Assembly: GCA_052084925.1 (NCBI GenBank)
Contig: JBQDEV010000004.1
Coordinates: forward strand, 191,080-255,079
Length of the DNA: 64,000 nt
Origin: CmP2 sp052084925
GTDB lineage: Bacteria > Actinomycetota > Actinomycetes > Actinomycetales > Micrococcaceae
Direction: 5' to 3'
The stretch's first letter is position 1. Each line of letters opens with the position of its first letter. The notes below the pieces were generated by a model that was not told the DNA's origin, did not search any database, and was given only the letters and a program-made list of their open reading frames with translations. Shown in pieces: positions 28,263-38,455 of the stretch. The translations under genes were made by a program, and so were the position numbers.

Positions 28263-30212
28263 TCAGCCTACCGACTCTGTTGAGTCCCCGCTCTGCGCGG
28301 CCTTCGCTGTCGTAGTGGAGAGCGACGATTGGATCGATTCGGCCAATCGCGGACCAATCCCCTTGACCTCGGTCAGCTGGTCGATGCTCGCCGCACGTAA
28401 CCGTTTCATCGAGCCGAAGTGCTTCAGCAGCTGCTTGCGCTTCGAGGGTCCCAACCCAGGGACGTCGTCGAGGGCAGAATGCACCATGGATTTCGACCGC
28501 TTGGAGCGGTGGAAGGAGATGGCGAATCGGTGGGACTCGTCGCGAATCCTCTGAAGCAGGTACAGGCCCTCCGAGGTACGCGGCAGAACCACGGGGAAGT
28601 CTTCACCGGGCAGCCACAGCTCCTCCAATCGCTTGGCGAGTCCCACGACCGGGATATCCGTCACTCCGAGTTCGGTCAGTGCAGATTGGGCTGAGGCAAC
28701 CTGTGCGGGACCGCCGTCGACGACAACCAGGGAGGGCGGATACGAGAAACGCTTCTTCTCGTTGGAGTCGTCCTCGTCGATTTCGCCGCTGATGACTTCG
28801 GGCGTTTCAGATTGGTCCCGGAGGTAGCTCTTGAACCGGCGCGTGAGCACATCATGCATGGCGGCCGTGTCGTCGCGTGCAGCGTCGCCCGTGACGGCGA
28901 ACTTTCGATAGGCGGACTTCTGTGGCAGCCCATCCTCGACCACGACCATGGATCCGACGACGTTGGTTCCCTGAACGTGCGAGATGTCGTAGCATTCGAT
29001 ACGCAGAAGGGGCTCGGGCAGCTCGAGTGCGTCTTGGAGTTCGCGCAGGGCAGCTGAGCGCGTCGTGATGTCGCCAGAGCGCTTGGCCTTATGCGAACGC
29101 AACGCCAGTTCAGCGTTTTCGGCGACCGTTTCTAACAGTGAGCGTTTGTCGCCTCGCCGCGGCACCCGCAGGTCCACCCGGCTCCCCCGACGCTCCGAGA
29201 GCCAGTTCCCCAGCTCCTGCGGCTCGGTGGGCAAGGTCGGGACGAGGACTTCCTGGGGGATGCGTGACACGTCGTCCAGATCCCCGTAGACCTGTTGGAT
29301 CAGCTGCTGAACAAGTTGCTCGCTGTTGGTCTCCTCGACCTTCTCCACGACCCAGCCGCGCTGGCCGCGAATTCTGCCGCCGCGAATATGGAAGACCTGG
29401 ACGGCGGCCTCGAGTTCGTCCTCGGCGAAGGCGAAGACATCGGCCTCGGTGTTCTCTGAAAGGACGACAGCATTGCGTTCGAAGACACGCTTCAGCGCCG
29501 CGATGTCGTCCCGACGGCGAGCGGCGTCCTCGTAGCGCAGTTCGGCGACCGCCTCGTTCATCTCGGCTTCGAGGTCGCGCAGGTACCCCGTGACATTGCC
29601 GGTCATGAAATTGCAGAAGTCTTCGGCGAGCCGATAATGGTCTTCGGCCGAGATCCGGCCGACGCACGGTGCCGAGCACTTGTCGATGTAGCCCATGAGG
29701 CAGGGGCGCCCGGACATCTCGGCTCGACGAAAGACGCCCGCAGAACAGGTGCGAACCGGAAAGACGCGCAACATGCGGTCAACGGTCTCGCGTATCGCTT
29801 TGGCTGGGTGGAAGGGGCCGAAGTACTTCACACCCTTGCGACGATCCCCGCGCATCACCATGACTCGTGGGAACTTCTCGTCCATGGTGACGGCAAGATA
29901 CGGGTATGACTTGTCGTCCCGGTACATGATGTTGAACCGCGGGGTGAACTGCTTGATCCAGGTGTATTCCAGCTGGATTGCTTCCAGCTCCGAGCCGACA
30001 ACGGTCCATTCCACGCCAGCCGCGGTGTACACCATGGCACGGGTTTTGGCATGCAGTGTCTCCGGACGAGCGAAGTATGAGGTGAGGCGCGAACGTAGAT
30101 TCTTTGCCTTGCCCACGTAGATGACGCGGCCCTGATCGTCCTTGAAACGATAGACACCGGGACGGGTGGGGATCTCACCCGTGGCGGGACGGTACGTTAC
30201 TGGGTCAGCCAC
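28263..30212 (-). CDS. uvrC: UvrC, excinuclease ABC subunit C
   Basis: UvrC makes both incisions in nucleotide excision repair. The 649-residue protein has an N-terminal GIY-YIG domain (GVYRFKDDQGRVIYVGKAKN), a UVR motif near residues 210-245, an RNase H-like endonuclease domain with ECYDISHVQGTNVVGSMVV and VVDGGPAQ, and a C-terminal helix-hairpin-helix (EVKGIGPRLAESI). GTG at 30212 has AGGAG upstream. plsC lies 38 nt before it. Confidence 0.96.
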   Translation of the reverse strand: MADPVTYRPATGEIPTRPGVYRFKDDQGRVIYVGKAKNLRSRLTSYFARPETLHAKTRAMVYTAAGVEWTVVGSELEAIQLEYTWIKQFTPRFNIMYRDDKSYPYLAVTMDEKFPRVMVMRGDRRKGVKYFGPFHPAKAIRETVDRMLRVFPVRTCSAGVFRRAEMSGRPCLMGYIDKCSAPCVGRISAEDHYRLAEDFCNFMTGNVTGYLRDLEAEMNEAVAELRYEDAARRRDDIAALKRVFERNAVVLSENTEADVFAFAEDELEAAVQVFHIRGGRIRGQRGWVVEKVEETNSEQLVQQLIQQVYGDLDDVSRIPQEVLVPTLPTEPQELGNWLSERRGSRVDLRVPRRGDKRSLLETVAENAELALRSHKAKRSGDITTRSAALRELQDALELPEPLLRIECYDISHVQGTNVVGSMVVVEDGLPQKSAYRKFAVTGDAARDDTAAMHDVLTRRFKSYLRDQSETPEVISGEIDEDDSNEKKRFSYPPSLVVVDGGPAQVASAQSALTELGVTDIPVVGLAKRLEELWLPGEDFPVVLPRTSEGLYLLQRIRDESHRFAISFHRSKRSKSMVHSALDDVPGLGPSKRKQLLKHFGSMKRLRAASIDQLTEVKGIGPRLAESIQSSLSTTTAKAAQSGDSTESVG

Positions 30213-30250
30213 TCTGCTCCTGGAATGCTGGGATTCCGCGCGGGCACCGC

Positions 30251-30928
30251 CTAGCGCGTTGAATCGGGGTGCGACGTCGAATTGTACTGGTCGACGCGCT
30301 CCTGCCCGGTGATCGCGGCGATTTCATTCATGATGCGCTCGGTGGTTTCGCGCCGAATTGGCAAAGAATGCTTGCGGCCCAACCGCTCAACCTCGATGGG
30401 ACGGCCCACGGTCAGTGAGAACTTGTGCGGTAGCGCCATGGTGCGTCCCGGTGGCTGGAGACGGTCGGTATCGGCGAGCCCTACCGGCAGCACGGGGGCA
30501 CCTGTGGCCAGGGCCAGCCACCCGACTCCGGTGCGTCCTCGGTAGAGTCGTCCGTCCCGGGATCGTGTCCCTTCCGGATAGATGCCCACACCGTGTCCTG
30601 ACTCGATCATCTGCACCAGCTCGTCCAGGGCAGCGACCGAGGCGGCCTGCTCTCCGCGCTCTACCGGTATCGAGCCGACAGACTCGAAGAAGCCCTTCAT
30701 CAGGCGGCCTTTGAGCCCGGACCGGTTGAAATACTCGGCCTTGGCGAAGAAATGCACCATCCGAGGGCTCATCGCCTGGATGATGACAGAATCGAAAAAG
30801 GAGAGGTGGTTGGAGGCGACGATGAATCCCCCGGAATCGGGGACGTTCTCAAGACCCTTCACCTCGGGGCGGCAGGTCGTCTTCAACATGGTGCGCACAC
30901 TGGATCGCACGGTGTTGCTGGGAGTCAC
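30251..30928 (-). CDS. plsC: 1-acyl-glycerol-3-phosphate acyltransferase family (PlsC)
   Basis: This 225-residue acyltransferase adds a fatty acyl chain to lysophosphatidic acid or a similar lipid. It has the catalytic SNHLSFFDS (HX4D) and the substrate motif IYPEGTRSRDG. The frame opens at 30961, but GTG at 30928 is preceded by AAGGAGAGG at 9 nt and gives normal length. It lies between uvrA and uvrC; that link is positional, not functional. Confidence 0.88.
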   Translation of the reverse strand: MTPSNTVRSSVRTMLKTTCRPEVKGLENVPDSGGFIVASNHLSFFDSVIIQAMSPRMVHFFAKAEYFNRSGLKGRLMKGFFESVGSIPVERGEQAASVAALDELVQMIESGHGVGIYPEGTRSRDGRLYRGRTGVGWLALATGAPVLPVGLADTDRLQPPGRTMALPHKFSLTVGRPIEVERLGRKHSLPIRRETTERIMNEIAAITGQERVDQYNSTSHPDSTR

Positions 30929-30981
30929 GATCGCCCCTCTCCTTGCTTCGTGTTTCGTCACTACATCCTAACGGCACCGGC

Positions 30982-33966
30982 TCAGAGCACTTCAGCCAGG
31001 AAACGCCCCGTGTAGCTCGATGACACCGTTGATACCTGCTCCGGGGTACCGGTGGTCACTAAGGTGCCACCGCCGGAACCGCCCTCGGGCCCCAGGTCGA
31101 TGACGTGGTCGGCCGATTTGATGACGTCCAGATTGTGCTCGATGGTCACGACTGTGTTGCCCTTTTCGACCAAGCGGTTCAGCACACCCAACAGACGACG
31201 AATGTCCTCGAAATGGAGTCCTGTCGTCGGCTCATCCAAAACGTAGATGCTGCGGCCGTTGGAGCGGCGCTGCAGCTCCGTGGCGAGCTTGACGCGTTGC
31301 GCCTCGCCGCCCGACAATGTGGTGGCCGGCTGCCCGAGCCGCACGTATCCCAAACCAACGTCGACCAGGGTATCGAGATAGCGTGAAATCTTGGTGTAAG
31401 CAGAGAAGAACTCCGCAGCCTCCGAGATGGGCATATCCAGGACCTCAGCGATGGTCTTGCCCTTGTACTGGACCTCGAGCGTCTCCCGGTTGTAACGCGA
31501 CCCGTTGCAGACCTCGCACGGCACATAGACATCAGGGAGGAAGTTCATTTCGATCTTCAGCGTGCCATCGCCTGAACAGGATTCGCAGCGACCGCCTTTG
31601 ATGTTGAAGGAGAATCGGCCGGCCTGGTAGCCGCGCACCTTCGCCTCGGGGGTGTCAGCGAACAGCTTTCGAATCGCGTCGAACACGCCGGTGTAGGTCG
31701 CCGGATTGGACCGGGGCGTCCGGCCGATGGGCGACTGATCGACATGGATCACCTTGTCGAGAAGGTCCACACCGGTGACACGCTTGTGGCGCCCCGGGAC
31801 ATGACGAGCCCCATTGAGCTGATTGGCCAGTACCTTATAGAGGATCTCGTTGACCAACGTTGACTTTCCGGACCCCGAGACGCCCGTCACGGCAGTGAAG
31901 ACTCCCAGCGGGAAATCGACGGAGACATCCTTGAGGTTATTCTCCCGCGCCCCCACGACGGTGAGCTGCCGATCCGGATCGATCGGTCGACGGACCTCTG
32001 GGACGGAAATGCTGCGTCGACCGGCCAGGTAATCACCGGTGACCGAGCGCTCATTGGCCTTGAGCTCTTCCAACGAGCCCGAATGAACGATCTCGCCGCC
32101 TTGCTCGCCGGCGCGTGGTCCGATGTCCACGATCCAGTCGGCTTCGGCAATAGTGTCCTCGTCGTGCTCCACCACGATGAGAGTGTTGCCCAAATCGCGC
32201 AATCGAATCAAGGTTTCAATCAGACGCCGGTTGTCACGCTGATGCAGGCCGATGGAAGGCTCGTCCAGCACATAGAGGACACCGACCAGACCGGAACCGA
32301 TCTGGGTGGCCAGACGAATGCGCTGAGCTTCCCCGCCGGACAGGGTACCGGCCGGTCGCTCTAGATTCAGATAGTCGAGCCCGACATCGATGAGGAACCG
32401 GAGCCGCGCTCTGATCTCCTTGAGCACCTGATCCGCGATGCGCACATCTCGGTCACTGAGCTCCAGATCATTCATGAACTCGATGGCCTCTTCCATCGGC
32501 AGCCGAGAGATCTCGGCGATGGAGCGTCCGCCCACGAGCACAGAGAGAGACGTGGGGTTGAGCCGGGCACCGTGGCAAGCGGGGCACGGGATCTCGCGCA
32601 TATACGCTTCGTAACGATCACGGGCATGGTCCGATTCCGTTTCCAAGTGCTTGCGCTTGATGTAATCAATGACGCCTTCGAAGCCGGTGGTGTACTTCCG
32701 TTCACGACCGAAGCGGTTTCGGTACTGGACCACGACCTTATAGTCCTTGCCGTGAAGCAGCGCCTTGCGAACCTTTGACGGGAGGTTCTTCCAAGGAGTC
32801 TTGAGGGAGAAATCCAGTTCTTCAGCGAGACCGGACATCAGCCGCTGCCAATACTCGGCGGTCGACTTGCCGATCGACCAGGGGGCGATGGCGCCGTCGG
32901 CCAATGAAAGGTCCTCGTCGGGGACGACCAGTTCCTCATCCACCTGCAGCTGCGAACCGATGCCGGTACATGTCGAGCATGCGCCGAAGGGGTTGTTGAA
33001 GGAGAAGGAACGCGGTTCGATCTCATCGATCGTCTGCTCGTGCCCGTTCGGGCAGGAGAGATTCTCCGAGAACGAGCGATACTTGGGCTGACCGTCTGCG
33101 TCGACTGCGTGGAATTCCCCGGAATTGGCCCGATCGGGATCGACCGTGGCATCAATGTCTACGAAGTCGACGACGACGAGTCCCTCGGCAAGCTTCAGGG
33201 CAGTCTCGATGGAATCGGTGAGGCGCTGACGGATGCCATCTTTCATAGCCAGCCGGTCGATGACGACGGCGATCGTGTGCTTGATCTGCTTCTTCAGCTT
33301 CGGCGGATCCGTGAGCTGCACCATCTCTCCATCCACGATGGCGCGAGAGAATCCCTGGGTGGACAGGCTCGAGAAGAGGTCTACGAATTCACCCTTGCGT
33401 CCCCGCACAACCGGGGCAAGCACCTGAAAGCGTGTTTTCGTCGGAAGCTCTGAGAGTTGATCGACGATCTGCTGAGGTGACTGCCGTGCCGCAGGCTCAC
33501 CACACTCAGGGCAATGGGGCACGCCGATGCGCGCCCAGAGCAGTCGCATGTAGTCGAATACTTCGGTGATCGTGCCGACCGTGGATCGAGGGTTCCGGTT
33601 GGTCGACTTCTGATCGATCGAGACTGCCGGTGAGAGCCCCTCGATGAAATCAACAGCGGGTTTGTCGACCCGACCCAGGAACATGCGCGCGTAGGAAGAG
33701 AGAGACTCGACGTAGCGGCGCTGCCCCTCCGCGAAGATCGTGTCGAAGGCCAGCGATGACTTCCCCGATCCAGACAAGCCGGTGAAGACGACCATAGAAT
33801 CGCGTGGGATATCAAGATCAACATTCTTCAGATTGTGTTCACGCGCTCCCTGCACGACGATTCGGTCATGCGTCGCGCTCCCCCGGCGACTTGAAGGCGC
33901 GCCCTCCGGCCGTGCGGCCAGCGCCGTCGATTCGGTGTCAGGTGACGAAGTGGTTGAGACAGTCAC
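30982..33966 (-). CDS. uvrA: UvrA, excinuclease ABC subunit A
   Basis: UvrA detects DNA damage and loads UvrB. The 994-residue protein has two ABC modules: Walker A GLSGSGKSSLAF and GVSGSGKSTLVN, signatures LSGGEAQRIRLA and LSGGEAQRVKLA. The second zinc finger is intact (CESC-x19-CEVC); the first is the degenerate CPNGHE...CSTC form. The frame extends to 34071, but GTG at 33966 has GAGGA 8 nt upstream and gives normal length. The N-terminal 35-residue Ser/Thr/Ala extension before DRIVVQGAREHNLK is unremarkable. Confidence 0.97.
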   Translation of the reverse strand: MTVSTTSSPDTESTALAARPEGAPSSRRGSATHDRIVVQGAREHNLKNVDLDIPRDSMVVFTGLSGSGKSSLAFDTIFAEGQRRYVESLSSYARMFLGRVDKPAVDFIEGLSPAVSIDQKSTNRNPRSTVGTITEVFDYMRLLWARIGVPHCPECGEPAARQSPQQIVDQLSELPTKTRFQVLAPVVRGRKGEFVDLFSSLSTQGFSRAIVDGEMVQLTDPPKLKKQIKHTIAVVIDRLAMKDGIRQRLTDSIETALKLAEGLVVVDFVDIDATVDPDRANSGEFHAVDADGQPKYRSFSENLSCPNGHEQTIDEIEPRSFSFNNPFGACSTCTGIGSQLQVDEELVVPDEDLSLADGAIAPWSIGKSTAEYWQRLMSGLAEELDFSLKTPWKNLPSKVRKALLHGKDYKVVVQYRNRFGRERKYTTGFEGVIDYIKRKHLETESDHARDRYEAYMREIPCPACHGARLNPTSLSVLVGGRSIAEISRLPMEEAIEFMNDLELSDRDVRIADQVLKEIRARLRFLIDVGLDYLNLERPAGTLSGGEAQRIRLATQIGSGLVGVLYVLDEPSIGLHQRDNRRLIETLIRLRDLGNTLIVVEHDEDTIAEADWIVDIGPRAGEQGGEIVHSGSLEELKANERSVTGDYLAGRRSISVPEVRRPIDPDRQLTVVGARENNLKDVSVDFPLGVFTAVTGVSGSGKSTLVNEILYKVLANQLNGARHVPGRHKRVTGVDLLDKVIHVDQSPIGRTPRSNPATYTGVFDAIRKLFADTPEAKVRGYQAGRFSFNIKGGRCESCSGDGTLKIEMNFLPDVYVPCEVCNGSRYNRETLEVQYKGKTIAEVLDMPISEAAEFFSAYTKISRYLDTLVDVGLGYVRLGQPATTLSGGEAQRVKLATELQRRSNGRSIYVLDEPTTGLHFEDIRRLLGVLNRLVEKGNTVVTIEHNLDVIKSADHVIDLGPEGGSGGGTLVTTGTPEQVSTVSSSYTGRFLAEVL

Positions 33967-34125
33967 AGCGTGATCCTCGCATCGTGAAAGAAGTGGAACG
34001 CCCCCTACTCTATGCCAGCTTGACTTCGAACGCACATTCGAGGTTGGCATGTCTGCTGGTCGTTCGCTCACAGCACACCTTTCAAGGCCGCCCGGGTTGG
34101 CTAGTCAGGGTGGCGGGTGCATCTC

Positions 34126-34131
34126 TACACT
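34126..34131 (+). promoter_or_regulatory. -10 box of a probable leaderless promoter for the MBL-fold gene
   Basis: TACACT ends 7 nt before ATG at 34139, with no Shine-Dalgarno between, so the transcript probably starts at the start codon. Confidence 0.45.
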
Positions 34132-34138
34132 GAGTCTC

Positions 34139-34834
34139 ATGTCTTCGTCAGTCCACAGCACCGCCGGTCCCATCAGCATCGTTCAGGATCTTCCTGAGGT
34201 GACGATTCGGACTCGTTCGGTCTCGTCGATGGACAACAACGTCTATCTCATCACCTCGAAGACCTCGGGAACCCAGGTCCTGATAGATGCTGCCGATGAC
34301 ACGCAGGCCATCATGGAGCTCCTGGACTCGGCGACGGCGGATACCCCCTGCCAGACCACCCTCGCTGTCATCATCACCACGCATCAGCATTGGGACCATG
34401 TACGTGCATTGGCGGAGGTGTCGGAGAAGACACAGACCTCCACCGCTGCCGGAACAGATGACGCAGAGGCCATCCGGGAACAGACTCAGGTGAACCCCAA
34501 AGTGCTGCTGAATCATGGCGACGCGGCACAGTTCGATGGGATCTCGCTCGACATCATCGGCCTGCGAGGACATACTCCCGGGTCGGTCGCACTGGCTTAT
34601 GTTCCGGATGCCGATTCGCCCACCGTCCTGTTCACGGGCGATTCGCTGTTCCCCGGCGGTGTAGGCAACACACAGAATGATGCGGAGCGCTTCAGCCGGC
34701 TATTCAGTGATGTCACTGCTCGGGTCTTCGACGTCTACGACGACGACACCATCGTTCTGCCTGGACATGGGGTAAGCACGACGCTCGGTGCCGAACGTCC
34801 TCACCTTGAAGCCTGGAAGGAACGGGGCTGGTAG
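34139..34834 (+). CDS. MBL-fold metallo-hydrolase, glyoxalase II-like
   Basis: This 231-residue protein has the metallo-beta-lactamase metal motif TTHQHWDHVRAL, followed by GLRGHTPGSVAL, FTGDSLFPGGVG and VLPGHGVST, as in hydroxyacylglutathione hydrolase-like enzymes. The substrate cannot be named; a thioester or peroxide-related role is possible. ATG at 34139 fits the leaderless -10 box; the frame is open to 34049 but shows no ribosome-binding site. It is divergent from uvrA. Confidence 0.88.
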   Translation: MSSSVHSTAGPISIVQDLPEVTIRTRSVSSMDNNVYLITSKTSGTQVLIDAADDTQAIMELLDSATADTPCQTTLAVIITTHQHWDHVRALAEVSEKTQTSTAAGTDDAEAIREQTQVNPKVLLNHGDAAQFDGISLDIIGLRGHTPGSVALAYVPDADSPTVLFTGDSLFPGGVGNTQNDAERFSRLFSDVTARVFDVYDDDTIVLPGHGVSTTLGAERPHLEAWKERGW

Positions 34835-34866
34835 ATCCCTGGGGCGGGGATCACGTCAGCACAGCC

Positions 34867-35712
34867 TCAGATCTGGTAGTCCAAGACCTTCTGACCCACG
34901 ACGAAGACCCGACGCATCGAGAAGACGGTGAGCGTGGTTCCGTCGGGAGCCTCGTAGGGCGGATAGGCCTTCAGCATGGCCTCCCGGTATTCCCGGGTGT
35001 ATTGCTCTTCGAGGCGGGTGCCGTCTCGTTCGTCTGCCGCTGAAAGACCCTGAAGGACCGGACGCAGGGCCGCGCCGCGGACCCACGCGTAGACCGGTTC
35101 CTCACCGAGCAGCGACTGGAGATACGTCGTCTCCCAGACGTTCGGCCTGAGCCCAGCATCGATGAGGGTTTCGGCATACTCCAGCGGCGTATAGATCGAC
35201 TCACGGGTGTAGGTGCCTCGGGAAGCGTCGGCATACTCAGGACGTCGAGCCAGTTCATTGATCGTGGCATGTGAGGGTGCCGCGTAATTGCCAGGAACCT
35301 GCATCCCAAACCAGGCTCCCGGTTTCAGCGCCTTGAGCCATCTGCCCATCAGTTGCCGGTGTTGAGGAATCCACTGCAGCATCGCGTTGGATACCACCAC
35401 ATCAACGGAAGCATCGGGCATCCATTCTGAGGCGTTGGCGTGCTCGAAGCGAAGGTTCTTCGGGGCCTGAGGGTCTTCTGATTGCATGCGTCGGGCAGCC
35501 AAGACCATGTCTTCAGAGGAATCGAGTCCGATGACTTCTGCGTCTGGCCAACGTTCAGCCAAGGTCCGGGTCATGGTGCCCGGACCGCACCCCAGATCGA
35601 TCACCACTCTGGGACGTGGCTCGTCGATCACCGAAGTAAGGTCCTTGAAGGGACGGGCGCGGTGATCCGAGAATTTCGCGTACTGAGCCGGATCCCAGTT
35701 GAAATCGTGCAT
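34867..35712 (-). CDS. tam: Trans-aconitate 2-methyltransferase family
   Basis: This 281-residue class I SAM-dependent methyltransferase begins with the Tam-typical DFNWDPAQYAKF and has motif I VIDLGCGPGTMTRTLAERWP, the GLDSSEDMV acidic loop and DVVVSNAMLQWIP. Tam methylates trans-aconitate, an inhibitor of aconitase. Substrate is inferred from family likeness. TAGCGT (35724-35719, minus) ends 6 nt before the ATG, suggesting a leaderless mRNA. Confidence 0.85.
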   Translation of the reverse strand: MHDFNWDPAQYAKFSDHRARPFKDLTSVIDEPRPRVVIDLGCGPGTMTRTLAERWPDAEVIGLDSSEDMVLAARRMQSEDPQAPKNLRFEHANASEWMPDASVDVVVSNAMLQWIPQHRQLMGRWLKALKPGAWFGMQVPGNYAAPSHATINELARRPEYADASRGTYTRESIYTPLEYAETLIDAGLRPNVWETTYLQSLLGEEPVYAWVRGAALRPVLQGLSAADERDGTRLEEQYTREYREAMLKAYPPYEAPDGTTLTVFSMRRVFVVGQKVLDYQI

Positions 35713-35718
35713 GGGACC

Positions 35719-35724
35719 ACGCTA
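35719..35724 (-). promoter_or_regulatory. -10 box of a possible leaderless promoter for tam
   Basis: TAGCGT on the minus strand fits TANNNT and lies 6 nt before ATG at 35712. Confidence 0.35.
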
Positions 35725-35803
35725 TATCGGTCGACCCGACGCTGCCGATGGCTGCGACACTCGAGGTCACACGGAGTTCGGACGCCGGATAAGCTGGGAG
35801 GCG

Positions 35804-38446
35804 ATGCGACTCCTTGATTACCTTCCCGATGCTGACGAACTCCGTGACGCCGCGCCACACAGCAGTGACATGGTCCATGCCCGTTTCGTTGAATGGACAC
35901 AGTCGCGTGGGATCACGCTGTATCCGGCTCAGGAGGAGGCGATGCTCCACTTGGTGGAGGACGACAACGTCATCCTGGCAACGCCGACCGGTTCGGGAAA
36001 GTCCATGGTGGCACTCGGTGCCCACTTCCACGCGCTGGCACGGGGGCGGCGCAGTTACTATACGGCCCCCATCAAAGCTCTGGTCTCCGAGAAATTCTTC
36101 GCACTCGTGGACGTCTTCGGTGCCGAGAATGTTGGCATGGTGACGGGGGATTCCTCCGTGAACGGAGACGCGCCGATCATCTGCTGCACGGCCGAGATCC
36201 TGGCGAACGCGGCTCTGAGGGAAGGCTCCGGTCTCGATATCGGAGCCGTCGTCATGGACGAATTCCACTTCTATGCGGATCCGCAGCGCGGTTGGGCGTG
36301 GCAGGTGCCGCTGCTCGAGCTTCCACAGTCCCAGTTCCTGCTGATGAGCGCAACGCTCGGCGACACGACACGATTCGAGCAGGATCTCTCGGATCGCACC
36401 GGGCGTGACACCGTCACCGTCGCCCATGCAGAACGTCCTATCTCTCTGAGTTTCGAGTACTCCGAAGAACCGGTCCAGGACAAGATCGCTGAGTTGGTGA
36501 GTACTCAGCAGGCACCGGTCTACATCGTGCATTTCGCCCAGCTGGACGCCATTGAGCGGGCCTCCGCCCTGTCATCAATCGATGTGACCACCCGCGCAGA
36601 GAAGGACGCGATCGCTGAACGCATCGCCGGATTCCCTTTTTCAGCCGGATTCGGAAAGACGCTGAACAGATTGGTGCGTGCCGGAATCGGCGTCCACCAT
36701 GCCGGCATGCTGCCGAAATACCGGCGTCTCGTGGAACGGCTGGCGCAGGACGGGCTCCTCAAGGTCATCTGTGGTACCGACACTCTCGGCGTGGGGATCA
36801 ATGTTCCCATTCGTACTGTGGTGATCACCGCACTGAGCAAATTCGATGGGTCCCGAACGCGACATCTCAACGCGCGAGAATTCCACCAGATCGCGGGTCG
36901 TGCAGGTCGTGCAGGCTTCGACACCTCCGGCACGGTGGTCGTTCAGGCTCCCGAGCACGTTATCGAGAATATTCAGGCTCAAAAGAAGGCTGCCGCCAAG
37001 TTCGCCAACATCAAGGATGAGGCCGAACGGAACAAACGGATCAAGCAGTCCTCCAAGTCGAGCCCGAAGAAGTCTCCGCCCAAGGGTTTCGTCTCATGGG
37101 GCCAGGCGACGTTCGACAAGCTGGTCCAGGCCACACCGGAGCCCATGGTCTCCCAACTCAAGGTCAATCACTCGATCCTGCTGAACCTCCTCGACCGGCC
37201 CGGTGATCCGATCCGTGCGGTGCGCCGCCTGGTGCGGAATAGTCATGAATCGTCGGCGAAGCAGGCGAGTCTGCTTCGACAGTCATTGGGAATTCTGCGT
37301 GAGCTGATGGTGACCGGTGTCGTCGTGCGGCGTTCTGAACCCGACGAGTTCGGCCGCATGATTGATGTCACGGTCGACCTGCAGCCTGATTTCGCGCTCA
37401 ATCAGCCGCTCTCCCCTTTTGCACTGGCCGCTTTCGAACTGCTGGAACAGGATTCTCCGACCTATGCCTTGGATATGGTTTCCATGGTGGAGGCCACGCT
37501 GGATCAACCGCGCCAAGTGATCTCGGCTCAAGTCAAGAAGGCCAAGACGGAAGCCATGACCGCAATGAAGGCAGACGGCATGGAGTACACGGAGCGGATG
37601 AAGGCGCTTGATGAGGTGACCCACCCCCGTCCGCTGGCCGATCTGCTGGAGCAGCAATTCGAGCATTACCGGCAGGGTGCTCCGTGGCTCTCAGACTTTG
37701 AGCTGGATCCGAAGTCTGTGGTTCGAGACATGTTCGAGCGCGCCATGGGATTCACCGACTATGTGAATTTCTATGGGATCGCACGATCCGAGGGTGTCCT
37801 GCTTCGTTACCTCACTGATGCGACGAAGGCACTACGCCAGACCATCCCCCAAGACGCCAGAACAGAGACCCTGGATCTGATTCAAGAGTGGCTCGAGGCC
37901 CTCATCAAGCATACGGATTCCTCACTGCTGGAGGAATGGGAGGATCTCGTCGCCGGCGACATCGACGAACTCCGCAAAGACCACGAGACCCTGGCCCCGC
38001 CCACCCCACCGCGGCTGACCGACAATGATCAGGTATTCACCGTGATGGTGCGCAATGCGATGTTCCGTCGGGTGGAGCTGTTCGGTGACGAACAGGATGC
38101 GCGCCTGGCTGAGCTCGATGACGTTCCGGATCGGGCTCGCTCCTTCACCGTCGACGAGTGGGGTGACGCGCTCGATGATTACTTCGGCGAGTACGAGGAC
38201 ATCGACGACTCTCCCGCCGCCCGTGGCAAGCAGTACTTCCTGGTGGAACGGGTGCCGAGCCTCTCCGACAGTGAACGCGCCGAAACGGGCGTCGGCGACG
38301 CTCGTTACTGGACCGTCCGTCAGATTCTGGTGGACCCTGAGGGCAACCTCGACTTCGGCATCAACGCCGTGGTCAACCTCGACCGGTCAGATGAGCAGGG
38401 CTCCCCCTCGATTCTGGTCACCTCCGTGGGTGCGCCCGGAGCGTAG
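35804..38446 (+). CDS. Ski2-like DEAD/DEAH-box helicase with DUF3516
   Basis: This 880-residue superfamily 2 helicase has motif I ATPTGSGKSMVA, Ia APIKALVSEKF, II VMDEFHFY (DEFH rather than DEAD), III LLMSATLGD, a helicase C domain (VHHAGMLPKYRRLVE, GTDTLGVGINVP) and motif VI HQIAGRAGRAGFD. A Lys/Ser-rich insert follows, and the C-terminal half corresponds to the actinobacterial DUF3516 region. Related proteins act in RNA turnover or DNA processing; the substrate is unknown. ATG at 35804 has GGGAGG upstream, and also TAAGCT at 35790-35795; the frame back to 35699 is rejected. Confidence 0.9.
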   Translation: MRLLDYLPDADELRDAAPHSSDMVHARFVEWTQSRGITLYPAQEEAMLHLVEDDNVILATPTGSGKSMVALGAHFHALARGRRSYYTAPIKALVSEKFFALVDVFGAENVGMVTGDSSVNGDAPIICCTAEILANAALREGSGLDIGAVVMDEFHFYADPQRGWAWQVPLLELPQSQFLLMSATLGDTTRFEQDLSDRTGRDTVTVAHAERPISLSFEYSEEPVQDKIAELVSTQQAPVYIVHFAQLDAIERASALSSIDVTTRAEKDAIAERIAGFPFSAGFGKTLNRLVRAGIGVHHAGMLPKYRRLVERLAQDGLLKVICGTDTLGVGINVPIRTVVITALSKFDGSRTRHLNAREFHQIAGRAGRAGFDTSGTVVVQAPEHVIENIQAQKKAAAKFANIKDEAERNKRIKQSSKSSPKKSPPKGFVSWGQATFDKLVQATPEPMVSQLKVNHSILLNLLDRPGDPIRAVRRLVRNSHESSAKQASLLRQSLGILRELMVTGVVVRRSEPDEFGRMIDVTVDLQPDFALNQPLSPFALAAFELLEQDSPTYALDMVSMVEATLDQPRQVISAQVKKAKTEAMTAMKADGMEYTERMKALDEVTHPRPLADLLEQQFEHYRQGAPWLSDFELDPKSVVRDMFERAMGFTDYVNFYGIARSEGVLLRYLTDATKALRQTIPQDARTETLDLIQEWLEALIKHTDSSLLEEWEDLVAGDIDELRKDHETLAPPTPPRLTDNDQVFTVMVRNAMFRRVELFGDEQDARLAELDDVPDRARSFTVDEWGDALDDYFGEYEDIDDSPAARGKQYFLVERVPSLSDSERAETGVGDARYWTVRQILVDPEGNLDFGINAVVNLDRSDEQGSPSILVTSVGAPGA

Positions 38447-38455
38447 GGTGGAATC